A program made the position numbers and the translations under genes. The notes beneath the pieces were generated by a model that was not told where the DNA came from, did no database searches, and saw nothing but the letters and a program-made list of their open reading frames with translations. A stretch of DNA of 64,000 nucleotides from Antitrichia curtipendula (Eukaryota; Streptophyta; Bryopsida; Hypnales; Leucodontaceae), in contig OX579636.1 of the NCBI GenBank assembly GCA_951230915.1, forward strand, positions 25,355,567-25,419,566. Reading direction: 5' to 3'. Below, piece by piece: positions 1 to 11,126 of this stretch (positions are counted from its first letter, which is position 1; every line of letters begins with the position of its first letter).

Positions 1-711
1 GGGTGGCAATTAGGTGTAGTTATTTTAGATCTATCTTTTAAGCTACTTTCACAAAATAGGTTTTTGATATTAATGTTACATAAGAAGGGAATTATTTATT
101 TGATTTTTTAAAAAGTTGGTGTAAATTGGAGCTCTATTTAATGTAAGGTAATTCCAGTAGGCAAGGATATTATATTGTTGTCAGTTGGTGAAATTTTAAC
201 TACAAAATTAATTCTAAAACATTATAGAGGACAAAAAAAGTTCGATGGATGACTTTAAGAGAACTTGTTAAAACAACAAATGTACCCATTCATCTTGGAA
301 TTTAACATCCTGGAATTTGGTTGGTGGTGATAGGATCACTTCTTTCAAGGATTAATCTTGAAAGAGAACCAACATTGACATGTTCACATACTAACTAAAA
401 AAAAAAACTCCTAAAAATACTTTTGATCCAAGATCTATTCTTGTAGCATTAACTCCACTTTTTGAGGATGGTCCTATTCAAATATTTTTCCTATAAATGC
501 AAGCCTTCCCCTTGGTCTTGAAGATACCATCAATCAATTTAACTAAGTCATGATTTCGTACACCACTTGTTAATTGAAGATTGGACACTATGTGAAGGAA
601 TTTATAGAGTCCAAAAAATACAAACTAAAATGCATTGGAATCATCTTTCAATTAGCCAAGAAAGATAGAATAGTTCAAATGAAGGTGATTTTAAAATATG
701 AACAAATTTAA
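1..711. other. AT-rich DNA without a recognised gene
   Basis: The stretch is AT-rich, broken by stops in all frames, and shows no kinase N-lobe or leucine-rich-repeat coding sequence that could be the 5' part of the kinase remnant that follows. Nothing else recognised. Confidence 0.6.
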
Positions 712-1611
712 ATGCCTAAAAGCATCTTTACCCAATTTGTTGTTCCAGAATTCCAAACTTGGAGCTCCATGGCCTTCAACTCCTATGATGCACCCTTTTC
801 AGTGGTCCCAATGTACCAAGCGCCTGAAGTCTCAATGTTGAAGCAAACTTCGTCCAAAAGTGATGTGTACTCTTTTGGAGTGGTGTTGTTGGAGCTTGTT
901 AGCAGGCGGTCACCATTCCAATTGGCAAAGTCTGGAAAAATGGACTTGGTGTCGTGGTTGCGCTTTGCTCTTCAACAAAATAATGCACTCTTTGAGATTT
1001 TGGACCCAGAGTTGTTGATCAATGCCAACGACAATTTGCAGACCAAAATGATCGAAACGTTGCAAGTTAGTCCACTATTCCATCTCCTACGTAACCCTTA
1101 ATTTGTATAATTCTTACTCATAACCATGAAGAATCTTGGCACTATTGAGTGCATTATTAATGTTTTCAATAAAATTTTCAATGGGAGCTAAACAAATGAA
1201 GTATAAGAAGGATGCCACTGAATGAACACATTTTAATTAATACCCTACTTGTGCCTAATCTTAGTGGAATTCAAACCCCAAGGAATGGATGTTAAAACAA
1301 AAATTTGATTGAACTTGTTATTGAATAATATTTAAGCAATCAAAATATATATATGTCCACTTGCACATAACCTCCATGGATATTTTTATTACCTATTGAA
1401 AAAATACATTGTAAATGCATTACATTCAACAAAGTTAAAAATAAACCCACTAATTCTTGTAACCATCTTTGCATGTTGGTTTCTATGAAAATCTCATCTT
1501 CATTGGATTGATGTGCAGGTAGCATTGGCGTGTACTACTGTGAACCCTGACTCTCGACCCAAGATGAAACAAGTGGCCGAGTTTTTCAAACAAATCCAAG
1601 CCACTTCATAA
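712..1611 (+). pseudogene. 3' remnant of a receptor-like protein kinase
   Basis: Two exons join in frame: up to 1065, then 1519-1611 (donor GTTAGT, acceptor GTGCAG, phase 0, stop TAA at 1609-1611). They encode only the C-lobe of a plant receptor-like kinase: the APE motif (YQAPE), subdomain IX (SDVYSFGVVLLEL) and the final helix with the usual CTTVNPDSRPKM segment. The glycine loop, the lysine of subdomain II, HRD and DFG are not found in the 711 bases upstream, and an in-frame TAA directly precedes the ATG at 712. The true exon border is more likely the acceptor-like AG at 747-748. A kinase with only this half would be inactive, so it reads as a truncated gene or pseudogene, unless a distant upstream exon outside the window exists. 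The family call is firm; its status is inferred. Confidence 0.7.
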
Positions 1612-4600
1612 TATATAATGTCACTTTCGCATTACACATTTTAACCCCTTCAATCTAAGTGCTTGGGAAACAGTCATATTATAGGTCAAATAGTTTGAAT
1701 GTGAGATAAGTGTACTATAGACAATGGTTATGTGGAAATTGTGCAAGATATTTTAGAATGTTACTAAAGAGAGGTTTGAGTGTAATCATGTTTATTCTAT
1801 TACACTTTGTAAAATATGGACTAGGTAGTCTTTGAGGCTCAAGAATGTTGTTGGACAAAATGCTAAGTTGTAATATACTCTTAAATCAAGATCGTCGAAG
1901 AGTGCACTATATGGATCACCAAAGGGCTTACATTAAACACCACTATATATGATTTTTTACCCTCTTCCTCCCAAACAAAGAAAAAAAGACACATTTAATT
2001 TGACTAGTCAACCTAATATTCTAGTTAATCTACAACAATTACAGTAGGAAACAATAAAGTTCACATATTTTTTGAAAATACTTTTAAATACTAGTAAAAA
2101 AAGCCCATGGACTCAAATTGAATTTCATCGCTTCTGAAATCATCTACAAACAACTAATTAAAAATAAATTAACATTCTTGGTGTCACGAACATCCATGAG
2201 CAATTTTTTTAATCTCAATTCATGATACATCTGATATACTAAGTGTGTAGTGTTATGATGCACTGTCACAATTTCATCCATTTGGATGGTCATGTTTTCA
2301 TCCTGCCACATTTCATTCAATATTTGAAAGTATTCATAAGTTTAAAATTCATTTCTATAATACAATGTTTCTTATGCAATGGAATATTGTTGCAACAATT
2401 GCAGTGCTAGTTTGCATCACCAATTTGTGTATAGTAACCTTAATAGAAAACATTATATTGCGCTTCAATGATCTTTGAAAAGCTCACTCCAAAAATATTC
2501 TTTAGTTCTTTGCTAATTGTCCTTGCTTAATCCTTAAAGGACAAACTAGTGACCATGGAAATCATCCCTTTAGATTCTATAGGAATCATTATTTGGCTTT
2601 AAAAAAATGCAAAAGCACTCATTGGAAGTCAAACTATTGTAGAAGACCTCCATTGTTCACAACACAATTTTGAAGATGAATAGTTGTACTTCTATCCTAC
2701 ACATAAGGATTCTCTATCATTCATCGGATACAAAATGTTTGCGGCTTTGTTTATGGCTTAGATAAAAATAAAAATAATATACTTACATTTAAATGCCTAG
2801 ATTTACAACTTTAATTAACTCAGACTTAGTTGTATTAGTAAACAAGGTTATAAATATGTATGATAATGTAATGGAAGTTATTCCGTTGTGTGATGAACTC
2901 CTAAAGTCCCAAGGCCTCTTTTCCATCAAAAACCACTCAAAACTACCATTTCTACAGCAAAGAGAAAAACAAATTAAAATGTTTTTTTTGGATATTTTTA
3001 ACTATGGGATCTTATACTAGACTAGTATAAAATGTGTAGAAGAAATTTCACAAACTTTGATCTTGTATATTGCAAGATATTTGCGTTTAAAGTGAAGGAA
3101 ACAAGTTTTTTTGCACCTTGCTCAATTACATTTTTCGGCTTTGAACCTTAACAATTTACAATTTTTGCTTTATTGATTTTGAATTTCTAATTTTATATGA
3201 TAAAAATTTGAACTGAGAGTGTAGGGGTTTAAAAAATAAAATAAAAAATAAAATAAAATAAGTTTTCACTCATTAAAAAATTGTTGAATAGAAATAGGTT
3301 GAAGATTGAAGGAAAATTTAAATTGTTAATAGCTAGAATGGAATTGAAAAACACTAATCTCAATGTTGAGATTGTTTTAGGAAGAGATCAAAACATTATG
3401 AACCTTTTATTTTTTTTAAATTGTAAAAAATAGAGGTCAGAATTGAATCGTACAAGTTATTTTTTCAAAAAAAATGCTTAGATGGCCCAGAAAACAAGAT
3501 TGTCCATAACTTTCACATATCAAATCCAAATGGAATATATCAAAGCTTCTATGTACATAAATACCTATACAAAACAAATTTTTTAAATTCTTTACTTAAA
3601 TTTTTTATGAAGTTTTTTTTGCTATTTGCCAAACTAAGAAAGGGCTTTTTGTGCCATAACTTTTGCTTACAGACTCCGATTGAAATAAAAATTATATTTT
3701 TGGAAAGCTAATGTGTTTTTCTATCTTAACAAAAAAAAATTCAGAAAATTACAACAAATATTGAGACCATAGGAGCCTACCCATAATCCATTTTGACAAT
3801 GGGAGTTTAGGGGTTAATCTAACATTGCAATCATCCATAGTTGCAACTCCTTCGATTCACCGCTTCACTTTAATTCGGGGAGTCATCTGCTCTGCTTCAA
3901 AAATGAATCTTATGTTTTTGAATCTGCATCCTTTCCAAAAATGAGCAGGTTTTAAGAAACTCTTAATGCCTCGTAGGAGTAACAGCTTCTCATTCATGCA
4001 TTAAAATGAATGACTTGCCTATATAAAACATTTTCCAGGTCTTTCTCTGCCGAATGAGTGAAATTCTCATGACTGAGGCTCAGGAAGAAATGAACATCTA
4101 ATCTTCAGAGAAGGTTTTAAATTTTGAATGTCACAGTTCATTCTTGGCTTGAACCCAAAGTGCTTCAGCGACAAATCATTCTACTTTTATACTCGTATGA
4201 AAACAGAGCAATGTCAGCCACGTCTTTGTCACATAGAATATTTGCATTTGCAAGAAATGGGCATGTCATCTCTTCCTTCTCGTGGGATAAGTCTTACTTG
4301 ATGAACCAGAGCAGTAAGACCTGCACAGCATTTGCCATTAGAACTTGGAATGATCTCTATTATTATCCCCTTGGGTACAAGACGATACCGGTCAATAAAC
4401 TAAGCATCCGCATCGGTGACCCATATCTGTGTCTAGAAAAACATGATTAGTACGATAAGTTATCACAAGACACTAGAAATAGAATCATGTTCTTTTCAGA
4501 AATCTATCAAGTTTCTTAGAAACGAGCTCTTGCACTGGAAATGAACGCTTGCAGGATCAATATCTGAAAACATAATTTGCGAAACAAGGTTTGAAATCTC

Positions 4601-4845
4601 ATTTTCTAGATACAGATATGAACAGATGAGACGCTGTAGAAAACAGTTCCAGTATCCAATCCCTTAGCTAAATCCTACGCTAGATCTCTGACATGTAAGC
4701 TCCCACAAGATATCCAACTAACAAAATTCTCTACAGCTTTCAGTTTTCATGCTGGCACTGAACTGCATGATGCAATATCGCTGCGCTGCAATGAAGGGTT
4801 TGCACCGAAGCCTGCCCTTGGTAGAAGAACAAAGACAACATCTAC
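1612..4845. other. AT-rich intergenic DNA with a dispersed repeat
   Basis: No gene recognised. The part from about 2527 to 3817 is related to copies near 9228-10155, to 32827-33745 in reverse, and to DNA after 59002. The last kilobase is less AT-rich and probably holds the 3' flank of the minus-strand OTU gene. Confidence 0.5.
2527..3817 (+). repeat. Dispersed repeat with TTAA-type ends
   Basis: The right end reads GTTTAGGGGTTAA (3805-3817), and a related inverted motif, TTAATCCTTAAAGG, starts at 2527. The interior from about 3040 resembles 9380-10155 in the same orientation and 32827-33745 in the opposite one, for instance the segment around 'attgcaagatatttgcg' and the segment on the inaccurate inverted copy near 'cgattgaaataaaaatta'. 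No transposase frame is seen. The left boundary is uncertain, because similarity to 10898-11126 (inverted) may run past the TTAA. Confidence 0.45.
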
Positions 4846-7617
4846 TTACAGTCTCGACGGCAATGCTGTGTCTTCAGGTAAATGCAGCGCTTCGTAGTGG
4901 CCAAAGCCATGATACAAGACCCGAATTGGCTTATCGGTACCATACTCTTGACCATACTCAGCAATAGCGATAATACCACCATTATCTTTCATGTAAACTG
5001 TGATGGGCATCCTGAGTTCAACCAACCATAGGATGTTGACCAGAACTCAAGTGAGGTCCTTGCGGATGGACGAAATGATACAGAAATTTTGGAAAATATA
5101 CCTCCACAGAGAAATTCAAGCTCTGATACGGAAAATGTGTTATCCCTGTTTTCAGGTAGCAACTAGTCAGCATGTTAAAATGTGGCATTGGATGACAGAA
5201 GTTTAACTTACCGGAGGACGTTGGAAAGCATCAGGAGCTCAGGCTCACCACCCCAGGTGTGGGGGAGACGCATGCGCCTTACATATGCATCAAAATCTCC
5301 TTCAATAAACCTGTAAGCCAAAATGTACTGTTAATCAATAGAGTAATCTCAAGCGCGTTAATTGATACTCAAAGTTTCTCGTAGTACATTGATGACCAAA
5401 CAAGAACATCCAAGTGCTCAAACATGAAATAATCACAAACCAGATACATGTGATATACACCTGATGTTACTAATCCAAATCAATTCACCATTTAATGCTC
5501 AACATGCAGAGATATGGCGATTCAACCGTGCCTCATGTTTCACTAATCACGATAATCTCTACTGAAGCCTCGGAAACCAGAAGGTCATGACTAGTTGTAC
5601 TGTTCCAAGCTCACAACTCCTTTTTCTGAGCATTGACAGATAGTAATTCCAAGATAACCCAAAACTCTAAGCACTAGAGCACCAGGGATGATGACAAGAA
5701 GCAATTGAACCAACCAAGTAGCACCAAGTGGCTAGCTGGTGCCTTCAGGTTTGTGAACTAGCTGTTTTCAGTTAGCTAACTTTCGGAACATGGTTGGTGC
5801 GGACCGGATTATTACTTAAAATCATTGATATGGGCACAATTGGTTTACTAAATCCGGGTGTTAACTGATGGAAATGAATGTAACTCCAGCTCCAGAAACT
5901 TAGTGTGAATTAAAACCAGTTTTCTAACTGAAGCAACTTTGGCAGTACGGGCACCTTGTAAGTAAATCCAGTAAGCTAAAACCATTATTTGCTTGGAGCA
6001 GGTGGGGTCAAATATTCATAACGGACCTACAACTGGCAACAATCGCCGGCAATATTTTTTTATTGGCAGCAAATTGTTCAAGGATATACCATTCTGATGA
6101 TTCTCGACGCCGCACAAGCTCGTCTAGAGCTTTGTTACGCAGGTCATCAGCCATTTTACGTTGAGTACTTTCATCAGGAGCTTGTCTTCCACTTCTCAAG
6201 CAAGCGCCATGTGCTACTGCACGAAATAAACATCTTCCATCTCCAGGAACACCTGCTCACCAAATACCACTGATCAATGAAACAAAATCCAATCCCCTCG
6301 TCACCAATGCTTGCTTTCAGATGCAAGTAGATCATGGCTATCCTCAAGTAGAACGATCTTTCAATTTCACACAAGTTTCTAACAATCATGAACACCAGAA
6401 GATATGTGACCCAAGAAGCAAAACATTTTCGAGAAACAGGAATGTATGCCAGACAAGAAAGAAAGAGGTACCAATATCTGCATCACCAATTTGGGTCATG
6501 ACCTCACCAGTGACATGATAGTCAAAATAAACTTTCTTCCCATGAGATGCCTCACTTTCTGAACGAGAGCTAGAAGAAGCAGCCGGATGTGTCGTCCTCC
6601 TAGCCAGAGCTTCAGCCGCAGCAGGGGGGCTTCCAATCAATAGTCGAGGAGCAAAGGACCCGGCAGCTGCAGCAGCGGACGCGCACATGCAAAGGCCAAA
6701 CAACAGCCATGGTCGAAAAGCCTGCAGCTGCTTCTGTGCACTTCCAGATGCTGGGGAAGAAGAAGAAGATGATGATGACCCTTCCTGCAATCTGGCAGAC
6801 GTGTAGGGCTTTCCATGGACAGCCTTCACAGTTGTTTTAGAATTGGACTTGATGGAGTCTGAGCTCCGTGACCAGACAGCTTGTGAGCTCTTGTTAGCAC
6901 TCCCATTCTGCCAAGTCAAACATCATGCTAATTATCATTTGAAAACTAAACCTTACAATGTGAAAGAAAAAAAATCTGTCAAAGCGTCATCCACTTCTAT
7001 ACTGCAAATGGCGCCCCCAATACCAACTGTACAAGAAAGATTCAAACCCTGCATAATAAGTTGGTAAACTAGATTATTTCAGAAACCTTACAAAGAATCA
7101 TTTCCAAGATTCCAAGATAGGTCATACTATAATCACAGTATCATATGCATGCATTCCCATTTACATGCTGTACCTCTGTACAATCATTGTGACCATAAGG
7201 AGACCTCCGGCAGAAAACATTCTCTTTATGATGTTGTCTAAATGTTCCTGAAACAGTCTAATTCTATGGAAACCTTGTTAAATGCTTGCAAAATCCACAG
7301 TGATGATAACGTACCACATTATTCAAATTGCAATGAGTAAAAGGAGCAGCTGCAAGCCGCTTCGAAGGTTTCAATGCTGCTGAATTCCCCCCACCTTGTT
7401 GGAGCAGGGATGGAGGAAGTCCGCAACTTCGTAATCCAGAAGGGTTACTCTTTGCTGCAAGCAGGTAGAAAGAAGGGAGATGTTGAGGGTAGGTCAAGGA
7501 AGTGGAGAACACTTTCAACTGCCCACCATTCCGCAGAAACAAACTATTACACTTCTGAATGGCGTTGTAGACTTTCCCAGGGACCAAGGGTGAGAAAGAA
7601 ACAGATTTTAGCATCAT
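4846..7617 (-). CDS. OTU-domain cysteine protease (deubiquitinase)
   Basis: Removes ubiquitin from proteins. Five coding exons on the minus strand: 7617-7315, 6907-6472, 6252-6090, 5310-5212, 5011-4846. All junctions are GT-AG and the frame closes to 388 residues. The OTU domain lies at about 247-377: VPGDGRCLFRAVAHGAC carries the catalytic Asp251 and Cys254, WFIEGDFDAYV and TWGGEPELLMLS follow, and HGFGHYEAL holds the catalytic His372. This set matches the plant OTU3/OTU4-type enzymes. Residues 1-240 are serine-rich and low in complexity, with a hydrophobic run near 168-184 that may be a membrane anchor. The start chosen is the first of two adjacent ATGs (7617); an in-frame ATG at 7788 would add 57 residues. 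The stop TAA at 4846-4848 lies inside a perfect GTAAGT donor, so a further 3' exon is possible. The 5' leader probably extends towards 8640. Confidence 0.92.
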
Positions 7618-8681
7618 GTTTACCAGCACCTTCTGATGAAGGTCAACGCACTTTGCTTTCCAATGGGAACCTTGGAAAACCACACAATACTTTACAGCGC
7701 TTGAAACATCAGTTCCTGCACAAAGATCAAATTCACAGCCTTCAGAGTCTACTAAGACTTCAATTAGGGCAAACCACACATGAACCATTCACAAGACCAT
7801 CCATTAGGTTAATTGCTGCAAATTTCCATGGAAAGACGGGATTTAAACATCTGCAACACATCTATCCAGATGAAATCAATTGTGCACAGTTCAACAGACA
7901 CAGAAACCATAAAAGTATGCGTGATTAGGACGTCACTTAAGAATTATTCTTCTCACTTCAATGGCACTGAGGAAAAACTAAAATATCGCACCATTGAAAA
8001 ATCCAATCACGTCACTCACAACGCCACCACTTCAAATCTGCCTTCTGCAACCCTCAAGAAACAAGTGCGCAACTGTTCATAAAGTATTCTGATGGTACAA
8101 TTTACAAATATGGTACTAGAGGAACCAATCACCCAAATCAACATGCAGACCACAGACGAATTAATGAACCCCAACTTGATAATGTGAGTAGAAAATCACA
8201 TTGATTTTGTATTATACAACATTGGTTCACAAAATTCATGGTAGAGAAATCAATCAATCGAGGCATACATGCAAACCACACATAAATGGATTAACCCTAA
8301 ACTTCTAATCTGAGCGAAAAAGAGAACCAATACTACAGACACGCAAATATTGGTTGTGTAACACAAAACATTGCTTTCAAACTTCAAATTTATTTGTTCG
8401 AGGAAGCTGATGTGAGGCCTCCTGCTTCGAATGCCAAAACTAGGATACAAACAAGAGGTGAAGGAGAGATGACACACCAGCATTAGAGCACCATAAGACA
8501 AGAATGTGAAGCTTGAATTAAAACGGCAAATGCAAGTGGCAGTGAATCGATTTGTAGAGAGAAAAGCCGATTGTGGGTTCTGAAAATCGAAATCATAAAA
8601 TCTCAAGTCTCCGACGAGAGGCCTTGTGCGATGAGAGCTACCGTGCTGTTGTTTGCTGTGTGTGTGATCCCCGATTGCATG

Positions 8682-8705
8682 GCCACGTCATCGTTTTGAC
8701 GTGGC
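8682..8705. promoter_or_regulatory. Perfect palindromic ACGT (bZIP-type) site
   Basis: GCCACGTCA at 8682-8690 is the exact reverse complement of TGACGTGGC at 8697-8705, with a 6-base spacer. Each arm is a TGACGTGG hybrid C-box/G-box, the known binding core of plant bZIP factors. It lies about 1.1 kb upstream of the OTU start codon and close to the probable 5' end of that transcript. Regulation of the OTU gene is inferred. Confidence 0.55.
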
Positions 8706-9227
8706 AATTCGCTGACTTGGCATGATGGAGAGAGTCAATCGATTTTCCACCGTGGAGAAGGTGACCTTGGTGCAGTTTGAATTTTGGGGATTTCAGTGGA
8801 TTCCTGGCAGTGAAAAAGTATGATTTTGTTTGTTTCAAATCTGGTTCTAAGTATATTTAATCACTTAATGCTTAAATGCCTTTCTTTCTTTTTAAAGTTT
8901 CTTGGCATATGTTAACAAAAAAAAAAACATGAAATATTTGATAACTTTTAAGAATTTTTTCAAAACCATCAAATATAGCAACTAACACCATGTAGGTTAA
9001 CGATTCCATGGAAAAAAAACAAAAAAATAAATATTACTTATTTACAATTGTTTTGTTGGATTTCGTAACAAAAGTGAGGATGTGGTATTAGAAAAGGTGA
9101 TATTGAAGACATTTTTGTGCATTCAACTTAACGTCGAAAGGATGAAGTGGTATGTATCAGGAAAAAATTATAAGAAACAACCACTTTGTAATGCATTGAG
9201 AAAAGTTATGCATAATAAGTTGTTTCT

Positions 9228-10155
9228 TTAATCCCTAAAGGTCAGAGACTATGTTTTCTTCTAAAATGCTCCAAAATTGTTATTTCTAGTACAAGTACCA
9301 AATTTTTGAATTTTTTTTTTGTGGACACATGTAACCTTAGGATCTTGTGGTACGCTGCTTTGGGAAGATGTAAAAAATTTCAGAAATTTTCACCATATGG
9401 ATTGCAAGACATTAGCGTTTGAAGTGACAAAAAGACTTTTTTTGTCCCTTCAAAAAAACAGGCAGCTGCACTTTACAAGCTCACATTTGTATGAAAAAAT
9501 GTCCAAAATGGTGGTTACTCTTTGGATTCATTCTTCAAATCAAGTTGGCTATATGCTTGAAAAATTTCAAATCATTTGGAATTGTACAACATATGGGGAA
9601 AAAATAGTAAGTAGAAAGAAGTAGAAAATGATTCAAAATATTAAATTGTTAAGAATTTAGTTATGGAATTGAAAAATACCAATTCCAATGTTTGCAATGT
9701 TGTAATAAACAATCTACATCCTATGATTTTATTTTTTTCTATACATATTGAAAATTGAGTAAGATAAAGGACTTCAAAGTTTATTTTAGAATAGAGAATT
9801 TGTAATTGCCTCCAAACTAAAACTCCTAATAACTTTTGACTCATTGATCAAAATGAAATTATTCAAATCTTTCTATATATATATAAATCTAAAGAATCAA
9901 TTTCAAATTTTTATTTCTAAAAAAAATGATTTTTAAAGAATTTTTTGAGTTGCCTGCCAACCAATGAAAATTACATATCATTCAATAACTTTTTTACCAT
10001 GTAGTCAAGAGTTATGAAAATTGTTGGGCCTTAAAGCTACTCCTCATGCACATGTTTTGTGAAAATTTCAAAGAAAAAAATTAAAATTTTGTTTATAGTA
10101 AGCTGCCCCAAATTGCTATGTTGCCAAAAATGGTATTTGGTCTTTTAGGAGTTAA
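9228..10155 (+). repeat. Dispersed repeat with TTAA-type inverted ends
   Basis: The left end is TTAATCCCTAAAG (9228) and the right end CTTTTAGGAGTTAA (to 10155), imperfect inverted copies. The interior shares segments with 3040-3817, such as 'attgcaagacattagcgttt' near 9401. Length is about 0.93 kb. No coding capacity is recognised, so it would be a non-autonomous element. Confidence 0.5.
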
Positions 10156-10897
10156 ATTCCATAATACAAAGTATTATTAGACTACTATGGGAATGTGTGA
10201 AAAAAACATTAGAAAGGTTAACTTCTGCTCTTTTAAAGTACATTTTTTTTTATTGCACCTAGTTTTTCCTAACAATGCATATTATACAATGTTAGTTATA
10301 TACTTGTCAAATTTCAAAAGTCAAAGAGGGATCTAACGTAAGCTCCACAAAGATGCTTGTCCTACCCTTTTTATTCCCTTCCAATATCGTAACTTTTGAT
10401 ACACGCATCCAATTGTTCACTTTTTGAAATTAAAAAGCTTGAAACCGCAACAAGCCAAAACCTTGTCTTCTAGTTCACATGTTCCCACAACTTTTGATTT
10501 GTATTTATTCTCATATTGTCATGCACAAAATGGGGTAGTGCAAAGTATTTCTTTTGTGCATGTTTTCTTTATAGCACTTAATCCTCCACATGTATCAACA
10601 AAGGGAGGTTTAATCCCTTAGCGCTTCAATCCTTTCTTGAATTTTTGCATATTTCTGTTCATATATACAAAAAGTATGACTTTAAAAAAGTCAAGCATTG
10701 GATTGGATGAATGGAAAGTTCCATGGTTAAAAAAGCCCTTGGAACCTCTATGTTCATCAGCCCAAATTGGGATATTGGAGCACTAACTAAGAATTTAATA
10801 TGGTGCATTGTAGAGGAGCTTTGCTTTAGCATACTTGACAAAAGAAGACCAATTCTTTCCAAACTTTGGTTATAATTTTGTCACTGCTAGTCTAAAC

Positions 10898-11126
10898 TTA
10901 ACCCTTAAACGTTGAGGAGGACATTTTGTAGCCAATGAATGACAAGAGAATCTCATGTATAGAACAGAAGTGAAACTAGTCATTTTCCAAATTTTGTGGA
11001 AAAAGAGAAGATCATGTACAATAGTTTGACTTTTAATGAGTGCTTTTGCATTATTTTAATCCAACAATTCACACAGTACCAAAACAAATGATTTCCATGG
11101 TTATGAGCATATTGTTTAAGAGTTAA
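10898..11126. repeat. Short repeat bounded by TTAA-type inverted ends
   Basis: TTAACCCTTAAAC at 10898 faces GTTTAAGAGTTAA ending at 11126, about 229 bp. The right part is similar, in reverse, to 2527-2660, for example around 'ccatggaaatcat' and 'tgcaaaagcactcatt'. It is probably a diverged member of the same family as 43474-43565. Confidence 0.4.

Noticed and set aside
7374..7928. Long plus-strand open frame of 184 codons
   Set aside because: It is antisense to the first coding exon of the OTU gene and has no recognisable domain; the minus-strand frame splices consistently into a complete OTU protein.
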